DNA from: Candidatus Methanoperedens sp.
Lineage (GTDB): Archaea > Halobacteriota > Methanosarcinia > Methanosarcinales > Methanoperedenaceae
Direction of reading: 5' to 3'
Assembly: GCA_027460605.1 (NCBI GenBank)
Contig: JAPZAN010000067.1
Location: forward strand, 1 to 26,127
Length of the DNA stretch: 26,127 nucleotides
The translations under genes and the position numbers were made by a program. How positions within the stretch are numbered: the stretch's first letter is position 1; each line of letters starts with the position of its first letter. Under the pieces are notes generated by a model. The model was not told where the DNA came from. It saw nothing but the letters and a program-made list of their open reading frames with translations, and made no database searches. This document shows, piece by piece, positions 8,716-16,397 of the stretch.

Positions 8716-9134
8716 CTGTTTTGAAGTCTCAAGCAGCCGTTTGCAGCCAGCAATTCCGCTTTTGTCCCCGCTTCCAGGCCCATGTTGTATTTTTTCCCGG
8801 ATTTTACGATTTCCTCTATTACCTCTTTTCGCTGGTTCACCTTCATCGGGAATATTCCCTGGTAAGTGCTGTTGTATTTGTACTCGGAAATCGAATTGGA
8901 GAACGCGCCGTTTAGGGCTTTTATCTGGGCTTCAAGTATCTGCGGGAACCTGAATAATACAGGGAACTCTATTTTTTTGGAGGTGAGATTATCCACGACA
9001 TTTTTCAGGTCTATAACCTGCGCATCGTTTTTTGTTGGTTTGACGATTAAATTACCATTTTTATTAAAAGAAAAAAATCCGTTACCCCACCGCTCAATGC
9101 CATAGAGTTCTATTGCGTCTTCGACTTTCCACAT
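8706..9134 (-). pseudogene. speA: Biosynthetic arginine decarboxylase, N-terminal part of a broken gene
   Basis: The fragment starts with MWKVEDAIELYGIERWGNGF, a typical SpeA N terminus. It holds the PLP-binding lysine in GIFPMKVNQRKEV (K98) and continues to GLEAGTKAELLAA. There the family sequence should go on through a strand with an I-C-N-G-Y-K-D motif. Instead the frame drifts and stops after about 11 foreign residues. The other frame picks up the homology again at ...KRLLETSKQMGVKP. The break therefore combines a deletion of about 45 codons with a frameshift. GGCTGC occurs twice within 20 bp at the junction (rc of 8725-8745), a possible deletion footprint. Confidence 0.85.
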
Positions 9135-9297
9135 TTAAGTAATTTTCACGTCCTTTGTACCAATAAATCTAGTTTATGAATACTTGCGTGGGTTTAAACT
9201 TTTCCGTCAAAAGAATTTTTGTTGTCAGGACAAGTGCCATGTATAACAATATTTAAACCATCCTGCCAAGATATTGGATGGAAATCGGAGACTCACA
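9135..9297. promoter_or_regulatory. Divergent promoter region between speA and the ACT-protein gene
   Basis: This AT-rich gap separates two divergently read genes. On the plus strand, ATTTAAA at 9251-9257 is a good TATA box about 40 nt before the ATG at 9298. GGAG lies about 9 nt before that ATG. For the minus-strand gene, the TTTAAAC around 9192-9198 could serve as TATA. No clear operator was seen. Confidence 0.45.
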
Positions 9298-9576
9298 ATG
9301 CCAAAATACCTCGTATTCATAACCGTCATCGGTAAAGACCAGAAAGGAATAATCGCCAGAATCTCAAATGCGGTTTACACGCACAATATCAATATCGAAG
9401 ACCTGAACCAGAAAGTCATGGAGGGCTATTTTGTGATGACCATGCTTGCCGATATGTCGGATTCTTCGATGACAATACCTGAATTAAAAAAAGAGCTATC
9501 CATAATAGAGAAGGAAATGGGCCTTTCAATTCAGGTCCAGCATGAGGATATCTTCAAAGCGATGCACCGGGTGTAA
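9298..9576 (+). CDS. ACT-domain protein, UPF0237 type
   Basis: This 92-residue single ACT domain begins MPKYLVFITVIGKDQKGIIA, typical of the UPF0237/GcvR-like group. It has the G-x-D-x-x-G-I turn where small ligands, often amino acids, bind. The chosen ATG (9298) has GGAG upstream; an earlier ATG at 9274 would add eight residues not expected in the family. The gene is followed, after 3 nt, by a UPF0210 (DUF711) protein. This gene pair is found in many bacteria and archaea, so the ACT protein probably serves as regulator or partner of that protein. The ligand is unknown. Confidence 0.85.
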   Translation: MPKYLVFITVIGKDQKGIIARISNAVYTHNINIEDLNQKVMEGYFVMTMLADMSDSSMTIPELKKELSIIEKEMGLSIQVQHEDIFKAMHRV

Positions 9577-9579
9577 GTC

Positions 9580-10938
9580 ATGGAATATTCTATCGAAGAG
9601 GTCATGGAAACTGTCAAAATGACCCTTTATCATAATTTTGATATCAGGACGGTGACGCTTGGAATCAATTTGAAAGACTGCATCAATTCAGACATCGAGG
9701 TTTTCAAGTCAAACGTTTACAACCGCGTCACGGATTATGGGCGAACACTTGTTTCGGAAGCCGGGAAACTTGAAGAGAAATATGGCATCCCGATAATCAA
9801 TAAGAGGATTTCAGTAACCCCAGTTTCATTGATCGTCGAGGCGTGCGCAAAGAAGGATGCACCGGTTCAGATTGCACAGACGCTTGATAATGCTTCACAC
9901 GATGCGGGTATTGATTTTATTGGCGGGTACGGCGCGCTTGTCCAGAAAGGCATAACAAGAGCAGACGCGCTGCTCATAGACTCGCTTCCTGAAGTGCTCT
10001 CAGGCACCGAAAGGGTATGCGCTTTCCTGAACGTCGCTTCGACAGTTTCCGGGATGAACATGGACGCAGTGGTCAAGCTTGGAAAAACTCTCAAGGAAAT
10101 TTCAACCCGGACAGAGAACGGAATCGGATGCACAAAATTTGCGGTATTTTCAAACGCCCCTGAGGACAATCCGTTCATGGCAGGAGCGTTTCACGGCATC
10201 GGTGAGCCCGATTTTTCACTGAATATCGGGATAAGCGGCCCGGGTGTTGTGAGAAGCGTGGTTGAGAAGAACAAAGACTGCGACCTGACTGCGCTTTCCG
10301 AAGTCATCAAGCGCACGGCGTTCAAGATAACAAGAGCAGGCGAGTTGATTGGAAGGGAACTTGCCGGAAACATGAATGTGCCTTTCGGCATCGTTGATAT
10401 CTCTCTTGCATCAACCACGAAAGTCGGGGATTCGGTAGCTGGCATTGTTGAAATGATGGGTGTTGAGAAAATGGGCGCGCCGGGGAGCACTGCCGCTCTT
10501 GCGCTGCTTATCGACGCTGTGAAGAAGGGCGGCGCAATGGCATCGGGAAACGTGGGTGGACTGAGCGGCACATTCATCCCGGTGAGTGAGGATTCGGGCA
10601 TGAACGCCGCAGTGAAGGCGGGCGCGCTTTCCATAGAGAAACTTGAAGCTCTCACGGCAGTATGTTCCGTGGGACTCGATATGGTAGCCATTCCTGGCGA
10701 TACGCCTGCTGAAACCATTTCTGCTATTATTGCGGATGAGCTTTCGATAGGTGTGGTGAACGGGAAGACAACAGGCGTGCGGCTCATTCCTGTGCCGGGG
10801 AAATATGCGGGGGATTATGTGAATTTCGGGGGGCTGCTCGGGGAAACCTATGTGATGGACGTGAGCAAATTCAGTTCACGCGATTTCATATTGCGCGGCG
10901 GGAGGATGCCCAGCCCGATTACGAGCATGAGGAATTAG
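9580..10938 (+). CDS. UPF0210 family protein (PFL/DUF711)
   Basis: This 452-residue protein of normal family length begins EYSIEEVMETVKMTLYHNFDIRTVTLGINL and includes NKRISVTPVSLIVEA, IDFIGGYGALVQKG, SGPGVVRSVVE, GVEKMGAPGSTAALALLIDAVKKGG and SVGLDMVAIPGDTPAETISAIIADE. These are characteristic of UPF0210, related to pyruvate-formate-lyase-like folds, but no glycyl-radical catalytic set was identified. The biochemical role is not established. It is tightly linked to the ACT-domain gene (3-nt gap), so the two are translated together. Codon use is GC-richer than the flanking AT-rich gaps but similar to other housekeeping genes here. The long reverse-strand open frames inside it are shadows. Confidence 0.85.
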   Translation: MEYSIEEVMETVKMTLYHNFDIRTVTLGINLKDCINSDIEVFKSNVYNRVTDYGRTLVSEAGKLEEKYGIPIINKRISVTPVSLIVEACAKKDAPVQIAQTLDNASHDAGIDFIGGYGALVQKGITRADALLIDSLPEVLSGTERVCAFLNVASTVSGMNMDAVVKLGKTLKEISTRTENGIGCTKFAVFSNAPEDNPFMAGAFHGIGEPDFSLNIGISGPGVVRSVVEKNKDCDLTALSEVIKRTAFKITRAGELIGRELAGNMNVPFGIVDISLASTTKVGDSVAGIVEMMGVEKMGAPGSTAALALLIDAVKKGGAMASGNVGGLSGTFIPVSEDSGMNAAVKAGALSIEKLEALTAVCSVGLDMVAIPGDTPAETISAIIADELSIGVVNGKTTGVRLIPVPGKYAGDYVNFGGLLGETYVMDVSKFSSRDFILRGGRMPSPITSMRN

Positions 10939-10949
10939 CTATCCACCCA

Positions 10950-10964
10950 GTTAATATTATTAAC
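10950..10964 (+). promoter_or_regulatory. TATA-like promoter with small inverted repeat before the K+ channel gene
   Basis: The sequence GTTAATATTATTAAC has perfect 6-bp arms around ATT. It lies 26-40 nt before the ATG at 10990, where an archaeal TATA box is expected. It could be the TATA element itself or an operator over it. The leader would be very short. Confidence 0.4.
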
Positions 10965-10989
10965 TCATCAATACAATAATAGTAATTGA

Positions 10990-11988
10990 ATGTTTAAGCT
11001 TCGAATAAGTAAATCTGTTATTGTCTATGTTTCCATTTTTACATTTCTTGTTTTAACATACGGCCTGGTTTTCCAGTACCTGATGCGCACATACGAGAGC
11101 AAGAACTACGATTTCATAACTGCAATTTACTGGGTTATAGTGAGCATGACAACAGTGGGGTATGGCGATATTTATTTCAATTCCTCCATGGGGCACCTGT
11201 TCAGTATCGTTGTTGCGCTTTCAGGTGTAATGATGATATTCGCCATGCTTTTCCCCCTGGTGGTCACCCCCTGGCTTGAACAAACTATCAAGAAAGAGCT
11301 GCCTGCGAAAGTGCAGGCTGCTTTGAGAGACCACATTATAATATGCGGCTACAACCAGCTCGTTGAAACCCTTATCACTGAACTTGACGAGTACGGGATT
11401 CCTTTTGTTGTTATTGATGAAAATGAAAAAAATATCGCACAATTAATCAAAAGGAAAATAATATGCGTTCATGGTGATGCCGCAGACGAAAACGTGCTGC
11501 TGAATTCAAATATACTCTCAGCGAAGATGCTGATAGCTAACCAGAGTGATGAAAAGAATGCAAGCATAATCCTGACAGCCAAGGAGCTTTGCAATATCAA
11601 AGTAATAGCTCTTGTTGAAAACATAGCAAGGTCCGGTTACCTGAAATACGCTGGGGCAGACCAGGTGATTTCCCCGAAAACATTATTCGGGACATACATC
11701 GGAAGAAAAGCCATCGACCCGCTCACAGACCATCTTGCAGGAGCCACGCGGTTCTTTGAAAACCTGAGTATTGTGGAACTTCCCATTTATCCCAGAAGCG
11801 TTCTAATCGGGAAAAAATTAAAAGAAGCACGGATACGCGCACAGACCGGCGCAAATATAGTGGGGCTCTGGACAGGCGGCATATTATCATTGAATCCGCA
11901 GCCAGAGGACGCGATAAAAGAGAATTCCATACTTCTTGCAGTCGGTACGGAAATACAGCTTGAAGCACTAAAAAAAATGACGCGGTGA
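10990..11988 (+). CDS. Two-helix potassium channel with RCK (TrkA) domains, MthK-like
   Basis: The 332-residue protein has a first membrane helix (about 9-29), a pore helix with the K+ selectivity filter TTVGYGD (54-60), and a second helix (about 66-91). A cytosolic TrkA-N/RCK domain starts DHIIICGYNQLVETL (114-128), and a TrkA-C domain occupies the last 80 residues (VLIGKKLKEARIR onward). This is the MthK arrangement, a tetrameric K+ channel gated by ions or nucleotides at an RCK ring. The nucleotide loop reads G-Y-N-Q-L rather than the full G-x-G-x-x-G, so NAD binding may be weak or absent. It is followed by a free RCK protein whose ribosome site overlaps this gene's stop. MthK makes its extra RCK units from an internal start; here a separate gene may supply them. 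Confidence 0.9.
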   Translation: MFKLRISKSVIVYVSIFTFLVLTYGLVFQYLMRTYESKNYDFITAIYWVIVSMTTVGYGDIYFNSSMGHLFSIVVALSGVMMIFAMLFPLVVTPWLEQTIKKELPAKVQAALRDHIIICGYNQLVETLITELDEYGIPFVVIDENEKNIAQLIKRKIICVHGDAADENVLLNSNILSAKMLIANQSDEKNASIILTAKELCNIKVIALVENIARSGYLKYAGADQVISPKTLFGTYIGRKAIDPLTDHLAGATRFFENLSIVELPIYPRSVLIGKKLKEARIRAQTGANIVGLWTGGILSLNPQPEDAIKENSILLAVGTEIQLEALKKMTR

Positions 11989-11992
11989 TGCC

Positions 11993-12661
11993 TTGAAAAA
12001 ACATTTTATTCTCATCGGATACGGGGATGTGGGCATGAGTATAGCCAGGGTTCTTGAAAAAGCCCTTGTGAGTTTCGTTGTAGTTGATAAAAATGAGGCA
12101 AAATTCAAGGATAAAAATTTCAAATACGTGGTCGGGGATGCAACCGATGAGGAAGTCCTGAAGCGCGCCGACCTCAAGAACGCCACTTCGGTCATCATCG
12201 TCCTGAATAACGACACCGATATTATTTTCACTTCTCTCATAGCAAGGACTTTGAATCCGCACTGCATAATCATCGCCAGGGCAAATGCCACAAAGTCCAT
12301 TGACAAGATTTACAGGGCGGGCGCGGATTATGTGGCTTCTCTTTCGATAGTGGCTGCGCAGATGCTCGCCCGCATAATTCTTGGTCATGAAATAGAAGAA
12401 ACCATAATGATGTTTGAAGGGCTGGAAATAGAACGATACTATGTTACAAAAGATTCACCCCTTGCCGGTATGAGAATCTCTGATACATGCATTCGTTCCC
12501 GTATAGGATGTACCATTATCGGGATTGAAGAAGATGGAAAGACCACAACTGATATAGACCCTTCGATTGTAATTAAAGAGGGGATGACGCTTGCTGTTAT
12601 CGGGAACAGCGACCAGATTACAAAATTCAAGGAAGAATATACGAAGTCCCAAAGGGATTGA
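11993..12661 (+). CDS. Free TrkA/RCK regulatory protein, partner of the K+ channel
   Basis: The 222-residue cytosolic protein has a TrkA-N domain beginning HFILIGYGDVGMSIARVL, a complete G-x-G-x-x-G dinucleotide loop at residues 9-14, then FVVVDKNEAKF with the acidic strand end that binds the ribose. A TrkA-C domain lies in the last 70 residues. The start is TTG at 11993; no ATG or GTG fits. A GGTGAT ribosome site (11984-11989) overlaps the stop codon of the channel gene, so translation is probably coupled. It most likely forms rings with, or regulates, the upstream channel. It could instead serve an unlinked Trk/Ktr transporter, but the spacing favours the channel. Confidence 0.85.
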   Translation: MKKHFILIGYGDVGMSIARVLEKALVSFVVVDKNEAKFKDKNFKYVVGDATDEEVLKRADLKNATSVIIVLNNDTDIIFTSLIARTLNPHCIIIARANATKSIDKIYRAGADYVASLSIVAAQMLARIILGHEIEETIMMFEGLEIERYYVTKDSPLAGMRISDTCIRSRIGCTIIGIEEDGKTTTDIDPSIVIKEGMTLAVIGNSDQITKFKEEYTKSQRD

Positions 12662-12675
12662 AAAGAGTTTTAAAA

Positions 12676-13431
12676 TTAATACCGCATCATTTGCGGGCTT
12701 TTGGGCAGAGGCTTCACCTTCAAAGCAGATTCCCAGTCAGCTTCGTAGATGTGCATTGAGTTGCAGAAATCCACTACTTTTATGAGTGTCAGATTATTTG
12801 GTTCAAGCACTTCCCGTTTTATCATCGTGAGCAGACCCACCATGTTGCTGTTCCACGCAGCGTAAAGGTCGCGCGAGCGCCACATGCAGTGCATCTCGGC
12901 ATTACCATCACCAATACTTCTGACCCACAGCCTCTGGAGACACGGTTGGTCTTCCTTTACGAAAAGGTCGCGCTCCGGTATCCATGTGATAGCCTGGCGC
13001 CTGCGGGAGACGCCCTGCGGAAGGAGGTCTTTTATCGCTTTTAGCTGGTCAACAACCGTTTCGCCAGTTGACGTCGTATGCACGCATTGCTCCGCAATGC
13101 GTGGATTTTGCTTCGCAACGTCCTTTCCGCGCGAGGGATAATTTATGAGCCGGTCCATGTAATTATACTCAAATCCCTGTTTTTTCCAGTCGTAACCCCG
13201 TTCCCACTGCTTCAAATACTCTTTTACATGCAGCTCCTTTGTCGGAAACTGGGGATGCAGCATCGGCTCCATATAGGGTTCGCGGATTTCGATGACAGAA
13301 CATATATCTTTTGACAACGGCCCGTACTCTGTCTTTATCTCCATGCCGTTTTTCATTACAAAATTCACAGCCTGCGCCCATGCATCCGCAAGACCGACAG
13401 CCTGTATGAGGTTAGTGGGTGGGTATTTCAT
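12676..13431 (-). CDS. thyA: Thymidylate synthase, methanogen type, with an in-frame palindromic insert
   Basis: The 251-residue protein resembles archaeal thymidylate synthases of the methanogen group (dUMP to dTMP). The nucleophile is C164 in DQPCLQRLWV; RSRDLYAAWN (185-194) matches the phosphate-binding R-S-x-D and later Asn; VVDFCNSMHIYEADW (219-233) matches the D...H-x-Y substrate-binding motif. FEYNYMDRLINYP (87-99) corresponds to the Y-x-R-L/I loop. GGAG lies about 10 nt before the ATG at 13431. Residues about 101-120 look like an insertion: the DNA there holds a perfect 9-bp hairpin (13081-13103), and the peptide has little family character. The gene converges on the RCK gene with a 14-nt gap. 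The enzyme is probably still active, because the insert lies in a surface loop before the catalytic region. Confidence 0.75.
   Translation of the reverse strand: MKYPPTNLIQAVGLADAWAQAVNFVMKNGMEIKTEYGPLSKDICSVIEIREPYMEPMLHPQFPTKELHVKEYLKQWERGYDWKKQGFEYNYMDRLINYPSRGKDVAKQNPRIAEQCVHTTSTGETVVDQLKAIKDLLPQGVSRRRQAITWIPERDLFVKEDQPCLQRLWVRSIGDGNAEMHCMWRSRDLYAAWNSNMVGLLTMIKREVLEPNNLTLIKVVDFCNSMHIYEADWESALKVKPLPKSPQMMRY
13081..13118. repeat. Palindromic element inside thyA
   Basis: CACGCATTG (13081-13089) faces CAATGCGTG (13095-13103) across a 5-nt loop. A second small hairpin, TTGC/GCAA, lies at 13108-13118. The element is read in frame within thyA. Its ATGCACGC edge (13078-13085) also occurs in the palindromic sequences near 281 and 1189, so they may be related mini-elements. 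Confidence 0.5.
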
Positions 13432-13538
13432 AACTGCTGCTCCAGATTGTACAATAGCACTTTTTCACGGTATTCTATACTTGAGGATATGATATTAGGT
13501 TAACGATACGATTAACGGTATATTGAAGGCGATATAAT

Positions 13539-13823
13539 TCATTCTTTTTTGAACCACGATGTTTGCCTTTTCAGTATCTCTTTTTCTTCGTCAGGATTGG
13601 TTGGCACGATGATTTTTTTAATATCATTTTTGAAAATATAAGCCGGGTGAAAATCCTCCTGCAGAGGTTCAAACCAGATGCCTTCTTCATCACAATCTTT
13701 TATATATCCCAGATAAGTTGAACCCGTTATTGTCTGGATCTTAATCAGATTATGCGCCGGCTTATTTTTTAAGTCCGAAAGAAGCCCCGGATTGTTAATA
13801 ATCTCCTCTAAAATCCTTGACAT
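13539..13823 (-). CDS. Small protein of unknown function (94-95 residues)
   Basis: Two adjacent ATGs (13826 and 13823) follow an AGAGGTGA ribosome site. The second gives better spacing and was chosen. The protein has a short helical start (SRILEEIINNPGLL), then a beta-rich core: NLIKIQTITGSTYLGYIKDC, EEGIWFEPL and AYIFKNDIKKIIV. The rhythm of G-x-x-Y-x-G-x-I-K-D followed by a strand and I-x-x-I-V recalls Sm-like or SH3-like barrels, but this is only an impression. The tail is charged (EEKEILKRQTSWFKKE). It lies just downstream of the truncated SudA-like gene. No family was recognised. Confidence 0.6.
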   Translation of the reverse strand: MSRILEEIINNPGLLSDLKNKPAHNLIKIQTITGSTYLGYIKDCDEEGIWFEPLQEDFHPAYIFKNDIKKIIVPTNPDEEKEILKRQTSWFKKE

Positions 13824-13876
13824 CATTCACCTCTCAACTTATGTATTGTTCTTTGCCCGTTTTAAGTTTATGCAGG

Positions 13877-15055
13877 TTATTTCGACTTCATAGCGATTAT
13901 TACAACATCTGCTTCGATTTTATGCTCCGACCCTGAAAGAGGCATGGGCTTACATCTGCCAGATTCGTCGGGCTCGCACAGGTACATGTTGATGCATTCG
14001 ATATGGGTAACCCAGTTTTTAGCATCGCCGATTATCCTGACAGGGTTTGTAAGAAGCCGAAACTTTATGCCTTCTTCCTTAGCATGCTCGATCTCTTCAG
14101 CGCGCGCCGGCATTTCTTCCTCCCCGCGCCTGTAAACGATTGTGACCTCGTCCGCACCAAGGCGCAGGGCGCATCTTGCCGAGTCCATGGCAACATTCCC
14201 GCCGCCCACAACCACCACGCGTTTTCCCTTCTTTACTGGCGTATCATACTCAGGGAATTTATAGGATTTCATGAGATTCACACGGGTCAGGAACTCATTT
14301 GCGGAATACACCCCGTTTAAGTTCTCGCCATCAATATTCAGGAACATCGGCAGCCCGGCGCCTGTGCCGAGAAAAACTGCATCGAAATCGCCAAGCAGCC
14401 CATCCACTGTATCAATCTTGCCTATCACAGAATCAAGAAGAATCGTAACGCCAAGTTTCTTTACATACTCGACTTCAGCTTTCACAATCTCTTTGGGAAG
14501 CCGGAATTCAGGGATGCCGTAGGTTAGAACCCCCCCTGCTTCATGAAGCGCTTCAAAAATCGTCACCGAATGACCCATTTTTGCAAGGTCTGCTGCTGCT
14601 GTAAGCCCTGCGGGTCCAGAACCCACGACGGCAACCTTCTTTTCCGTTGGTTCTGGCATGGAAGGAACCTCTACGTCTTTATTGCGTTCGTAATCAGCCA
14701 CAAAGCGCTCAAGCCTGCCTATCGAGACTGACGCTCCTTTTTTGCCCAATATACATGCCTGTTCGCACTGGGTTTCCTGTGGGCACACGCGACCGCATAC
14801 GGCAGGGAGGGCATTATCTGCTTTTATTTCTTTTATGGCGCTTTCAAAATCGCCATCTGCCACGTATTTTAAGAAAGAGGGGATTTTCACTTCAACCGGG
14901 CAGCCTTCCATGCATTTGGGTTTCTTGCACTGGAGGCACCGTTTTGCCTCCTCCGCAGCCTGTTCTGCTGTGAAACCAAGCGCCACCTCACTGAAATTGG
15001 CGCGGCGAATCTTCGGGTCCTGCTCTGGCATTTTCTGGCGCTCTAACATGTGCAT
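13877..15055 (-). CDS. gltA: SudA/GltA-type NAD(P)H flavoprotein subunit, C-terminally truncated
   Basis: The 392-residue protein matches the small subunit of glutamate synthase-like and sulfide dehydrogenase/NfnB-type enzymes. It has two N-terminal iron-sulfur cysteine sets (C40, C43, C48, C52 and C87, C91, C97, C101), an FAD site VAVVGSGPAGLTAAADLA (141-158), and an NADPH site VVVVGGGNVAMDSARCALRLG (280-300) followed by VTIVYRRGEEEMPA. Family members run to about 460-480 residues. Here the sequence ends at ADVVIIAMKSK, exactly where V-I-x-A-I-G-Q normally begins the last FAD-binding segment with its G-G-D motif. About 75-80 residues are missing, and no other frame continues them. It overlaps the SudB-like gene by 13 nt. 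A working complex is doubtful unless this is an assembly fault. Confidence 0.85.
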   Translation of the reverse strand: MHMLERQKMPEQDPKIRRANFSEVALGFTAEQAAEEAKRCLQCKKPKCMEGCPVEVKIPSFLKYVADGDFESAIKEIKADNALPAVCGRVCPQETQCEQACILGKKGASVSIGRLERFVADYERNKDVEVPSMPEPTEKKVAVVGSGPAGLTAAADLAKMGHSVTIFEALHEAGGVLTYGIPEFRLPKEIVKAEVEYVKKLGVTILLDSVIGKIDTVDGLLGDFDAVFLGTGAGLPMFLNIDGENLNGVYSANEFLTRVNLMKSYKFPEYDTPVKKGKRVVVVGGGNVAMDSARCALRLGADEVTIVYRRGEEEMPARAEEIEHAKEEGIKFRLLTNPVRIIGDAKNWVTHIECINMYLCEPDESGRCKPMPLSGSEHKIEADVVIIAMKSK

Positions 15056-15888
15056 CCCTCACGTTCGCATTTGTACTTTTCAAATGCCAGTTTCTCTTCG
15101 GGCTGATACATGGCAAGCCGGTTCATCAGAAGGGTAAAATCCACAAGATGGGCATCGAATTCCGGTCCGTCCACGCAGGCAAACTTTGTCTCATTGCCCA
15201 CAAGCACCCGGCATGCCCCGCACATGCCAGTCCCGTCCACCATGATGGAGTTAAGGCTCACTATTGTCTTGACATTGAAAGGTCTTGTAACGCCCGCAAC
15301 AGCCCGCATCATTACGGGCGGTCCGATGGCGACAACCCTGTCAACTTTCGTGCCATTCTCAAGGAGCTTTTTCACAATGTCGGTCACAAAACCGTGATGG
15401 CCTTTTGTACCGTCATCGGTGGTGATGTACAGCTCATCGCTAACCTCTCTCATCCTGTCCTCCCAGAGCAGAAGATTCGCGCTGCGTGACCCGATAATCG
15501 AGATAACTTTGTTCCCCGATTCCTTAAAAGCCCGCGCCTGCGGAAAAACCGGCGCAACACCCACACCTCCGCCGACGAGGATTACGGTTCCAAAGTTTTC
15601 GATATGCGCAGGATTCCCGAGCGGCCCTATGAAATCCAGGAGTTCGTCCCCGGCTTTCAGAGAAGACAATTGCGTTGTTGTTTTCCCGACTGCCTGGAAA
15701 ATCATGGTTATAGTTCCTTTTCTCCTGTCAAAATCCGCAATAGTAAGCGGTATTCTTTCTCCGGTTTCATTTATCCTGAGTATGACAAACTGTCCCGGCT
15801 GCGCCTTTTTCGCAATCCGCGGAGCGCTTATGTCCATCAGGTGGATTGTGGGAACAAGCTCCTCTTTTTTTAAGATTTTAAATGGCAT
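15043..15888 (-). CDS. SudB-type FAD/[2Fe-2S] NAD(P)H-binding subunit
   Basis: The 281-residue protein belongs to the dihydroorotate dehydrogenase electron-transfer/ferredoxin-NADP reductase group. It has QPGQFVILRINETGERIPLTIAD (FAD binding), IGPLGNPA, TVILVGGGVGVAPVFPQARA (nucleotide binding) and VVAIGPPVMMRAVA. A C-terminal cluster motif, DGTGMCGACRVLV with a later FACVDGPEFDAHLVDF, gives the [2Fe-2S] ligands. It ends in a Cys-rich tail (CEREGCTC). It pairs with the overlapping SudA-like gene to form a two-subunit sulfide dehydrogenase, NADH-dependent ferredoxin:NADP oxidoreductase (Nfn) or related enzyme; which one cannot be decided from sequence. This subunit looks complete. A TATA-like ATTTAAA lies at 15944-15950. 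Confidence 0.9.
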   Translation of the reverse strand: MPFKILKKEELVPTIHLMDISAPRIAKKAQPGQFVILRINETGERIPLTIADFDRRKGTITMIFQAVGKTTTQLSSLKAGDELLDFIGPLGNPAHIENFGTVILVGGGVGVAPVFPQARAFKESGNKVISIIGSRSANLLLWEDRMREVSDELYITTDDGTKGHHGFVTDIVKKLLENGTKVDRVVAIGPPVMMRAVAGVTRPFNVKTIVSLNSIMVDGTGMCGACRVLVGNETKFACVDGPEFDAHLVDFTLLMNRLAMYQPEEKLAFEKYKCEREGCTC

Positions 15889-15943
15889 GGGTTTCTCTCT
15901 GTGGGATGCTCATAGTGGGGTTTGGAATAAAAAAAGGTATTGG

Positions 15944-15950
15944 TTTAAAT
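15944..15950 (-). promoter_or_regulatory. TATA box of the SudB-SudA operon
   Basis: Minus-strand ATTTAAA lies 56-62 nt before the SudB ATG (15888), with GAGAG close to the start as a modest ribosome site. The predicted leader is about 30 nt. Assigned by eye. Confidence 0.4.
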
Positions 15951-16008
15951 CCCTAAAGACCATTGTCCTGAGAATGACTTTGCCGAGTGAAATAAAACCC
16001 AATTTTAT

Positions 16009-16389
16009 CTATATGTTCTTGTTGGCACTCTTGAATACCGCGCCTGTTAAAAGTAGAACAGCACCCGGTAAAGTGAGTAAACCTATGCTGAACATTGCAA
16101 GTATCGAGAAAGCGAGGACGAAAAGGCTTCCAACCCATGCCACGAGCTTGCTTCGGTAGCATCCCCATGCGGCTGCGCCGGCTCCAATGACAAAGACAAG
16201 GAGAAAGGGATTAAATGCTCCTGTCCAGACGGTTGCCGTAACAATAGTCCTGTTGCCGCCGGCAAATTCTGTTGCAGTAACTTGTGTTCCGGGCATTCCT
16301 GCAAAAAAGAAGAAAAGTGTGGGACCTGCTACCAGGATGAAACCCAGTAAACCGTAGAGCTTAGGGTTGCGCCAGAGCGGTATTGTCAT
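16009..16389 (-). CDS. Small integral membrane protein of unknown function
   Basis: The protein has 126 residues from ATG 16389. A TTG at 16401 overlapping the upstream stop (TTGA) would add four residues and is also possible. It has about three or four membrane helices: LYGLLGFILVAGPTLFFFF, NPFLLVFVIGAGAAAWGC, LVAWVGSLFVLAFSILAMF, and a C-terminal helix LLTLPGAVLLLTGAVF. An external loop contains an N-R-T glycosylation sequon. It is the last gene of a three-gene minus-strand set with a membrane winged-helix protein and a surface protein, so it may belong to the same surface or signalling unit. No family was recognised. Confidence 0.6.
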   Translation of the reverse strand: MTIPLWRNPKLYGLLGFILVAGPTLFFFFAGMPGTQVTATEFAGGNRTIVTATVWTGAFNPFLLVFVIGAGAAAWGCYRSKLVAWVGSLFVLAFSILAMFSIGLLTLPGAVLLLTGAVFKSANKNI

Positions 16390-16397
16390 ACAATTAC

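Noticed and set aside
8700..8760. Programmed frameshift in speA
   Set aside because: A frameshift alone would keep all family residues, but about 45 are missing, and there is no slippery run at the junction.
10191..10787. Long reverse-strand open frame within the UPF0210 gene
   Set aside because: It is a Ser/Ala/Pro-rich shadow of a well-supported gene, with no ribosome site or family features.
15419..16159. 246-codon plus-strand frame across the SudB gene start
   Set aside because: It lies opposite strong SudB motifs and has no recognisable domain; only the lack of stops supports it.
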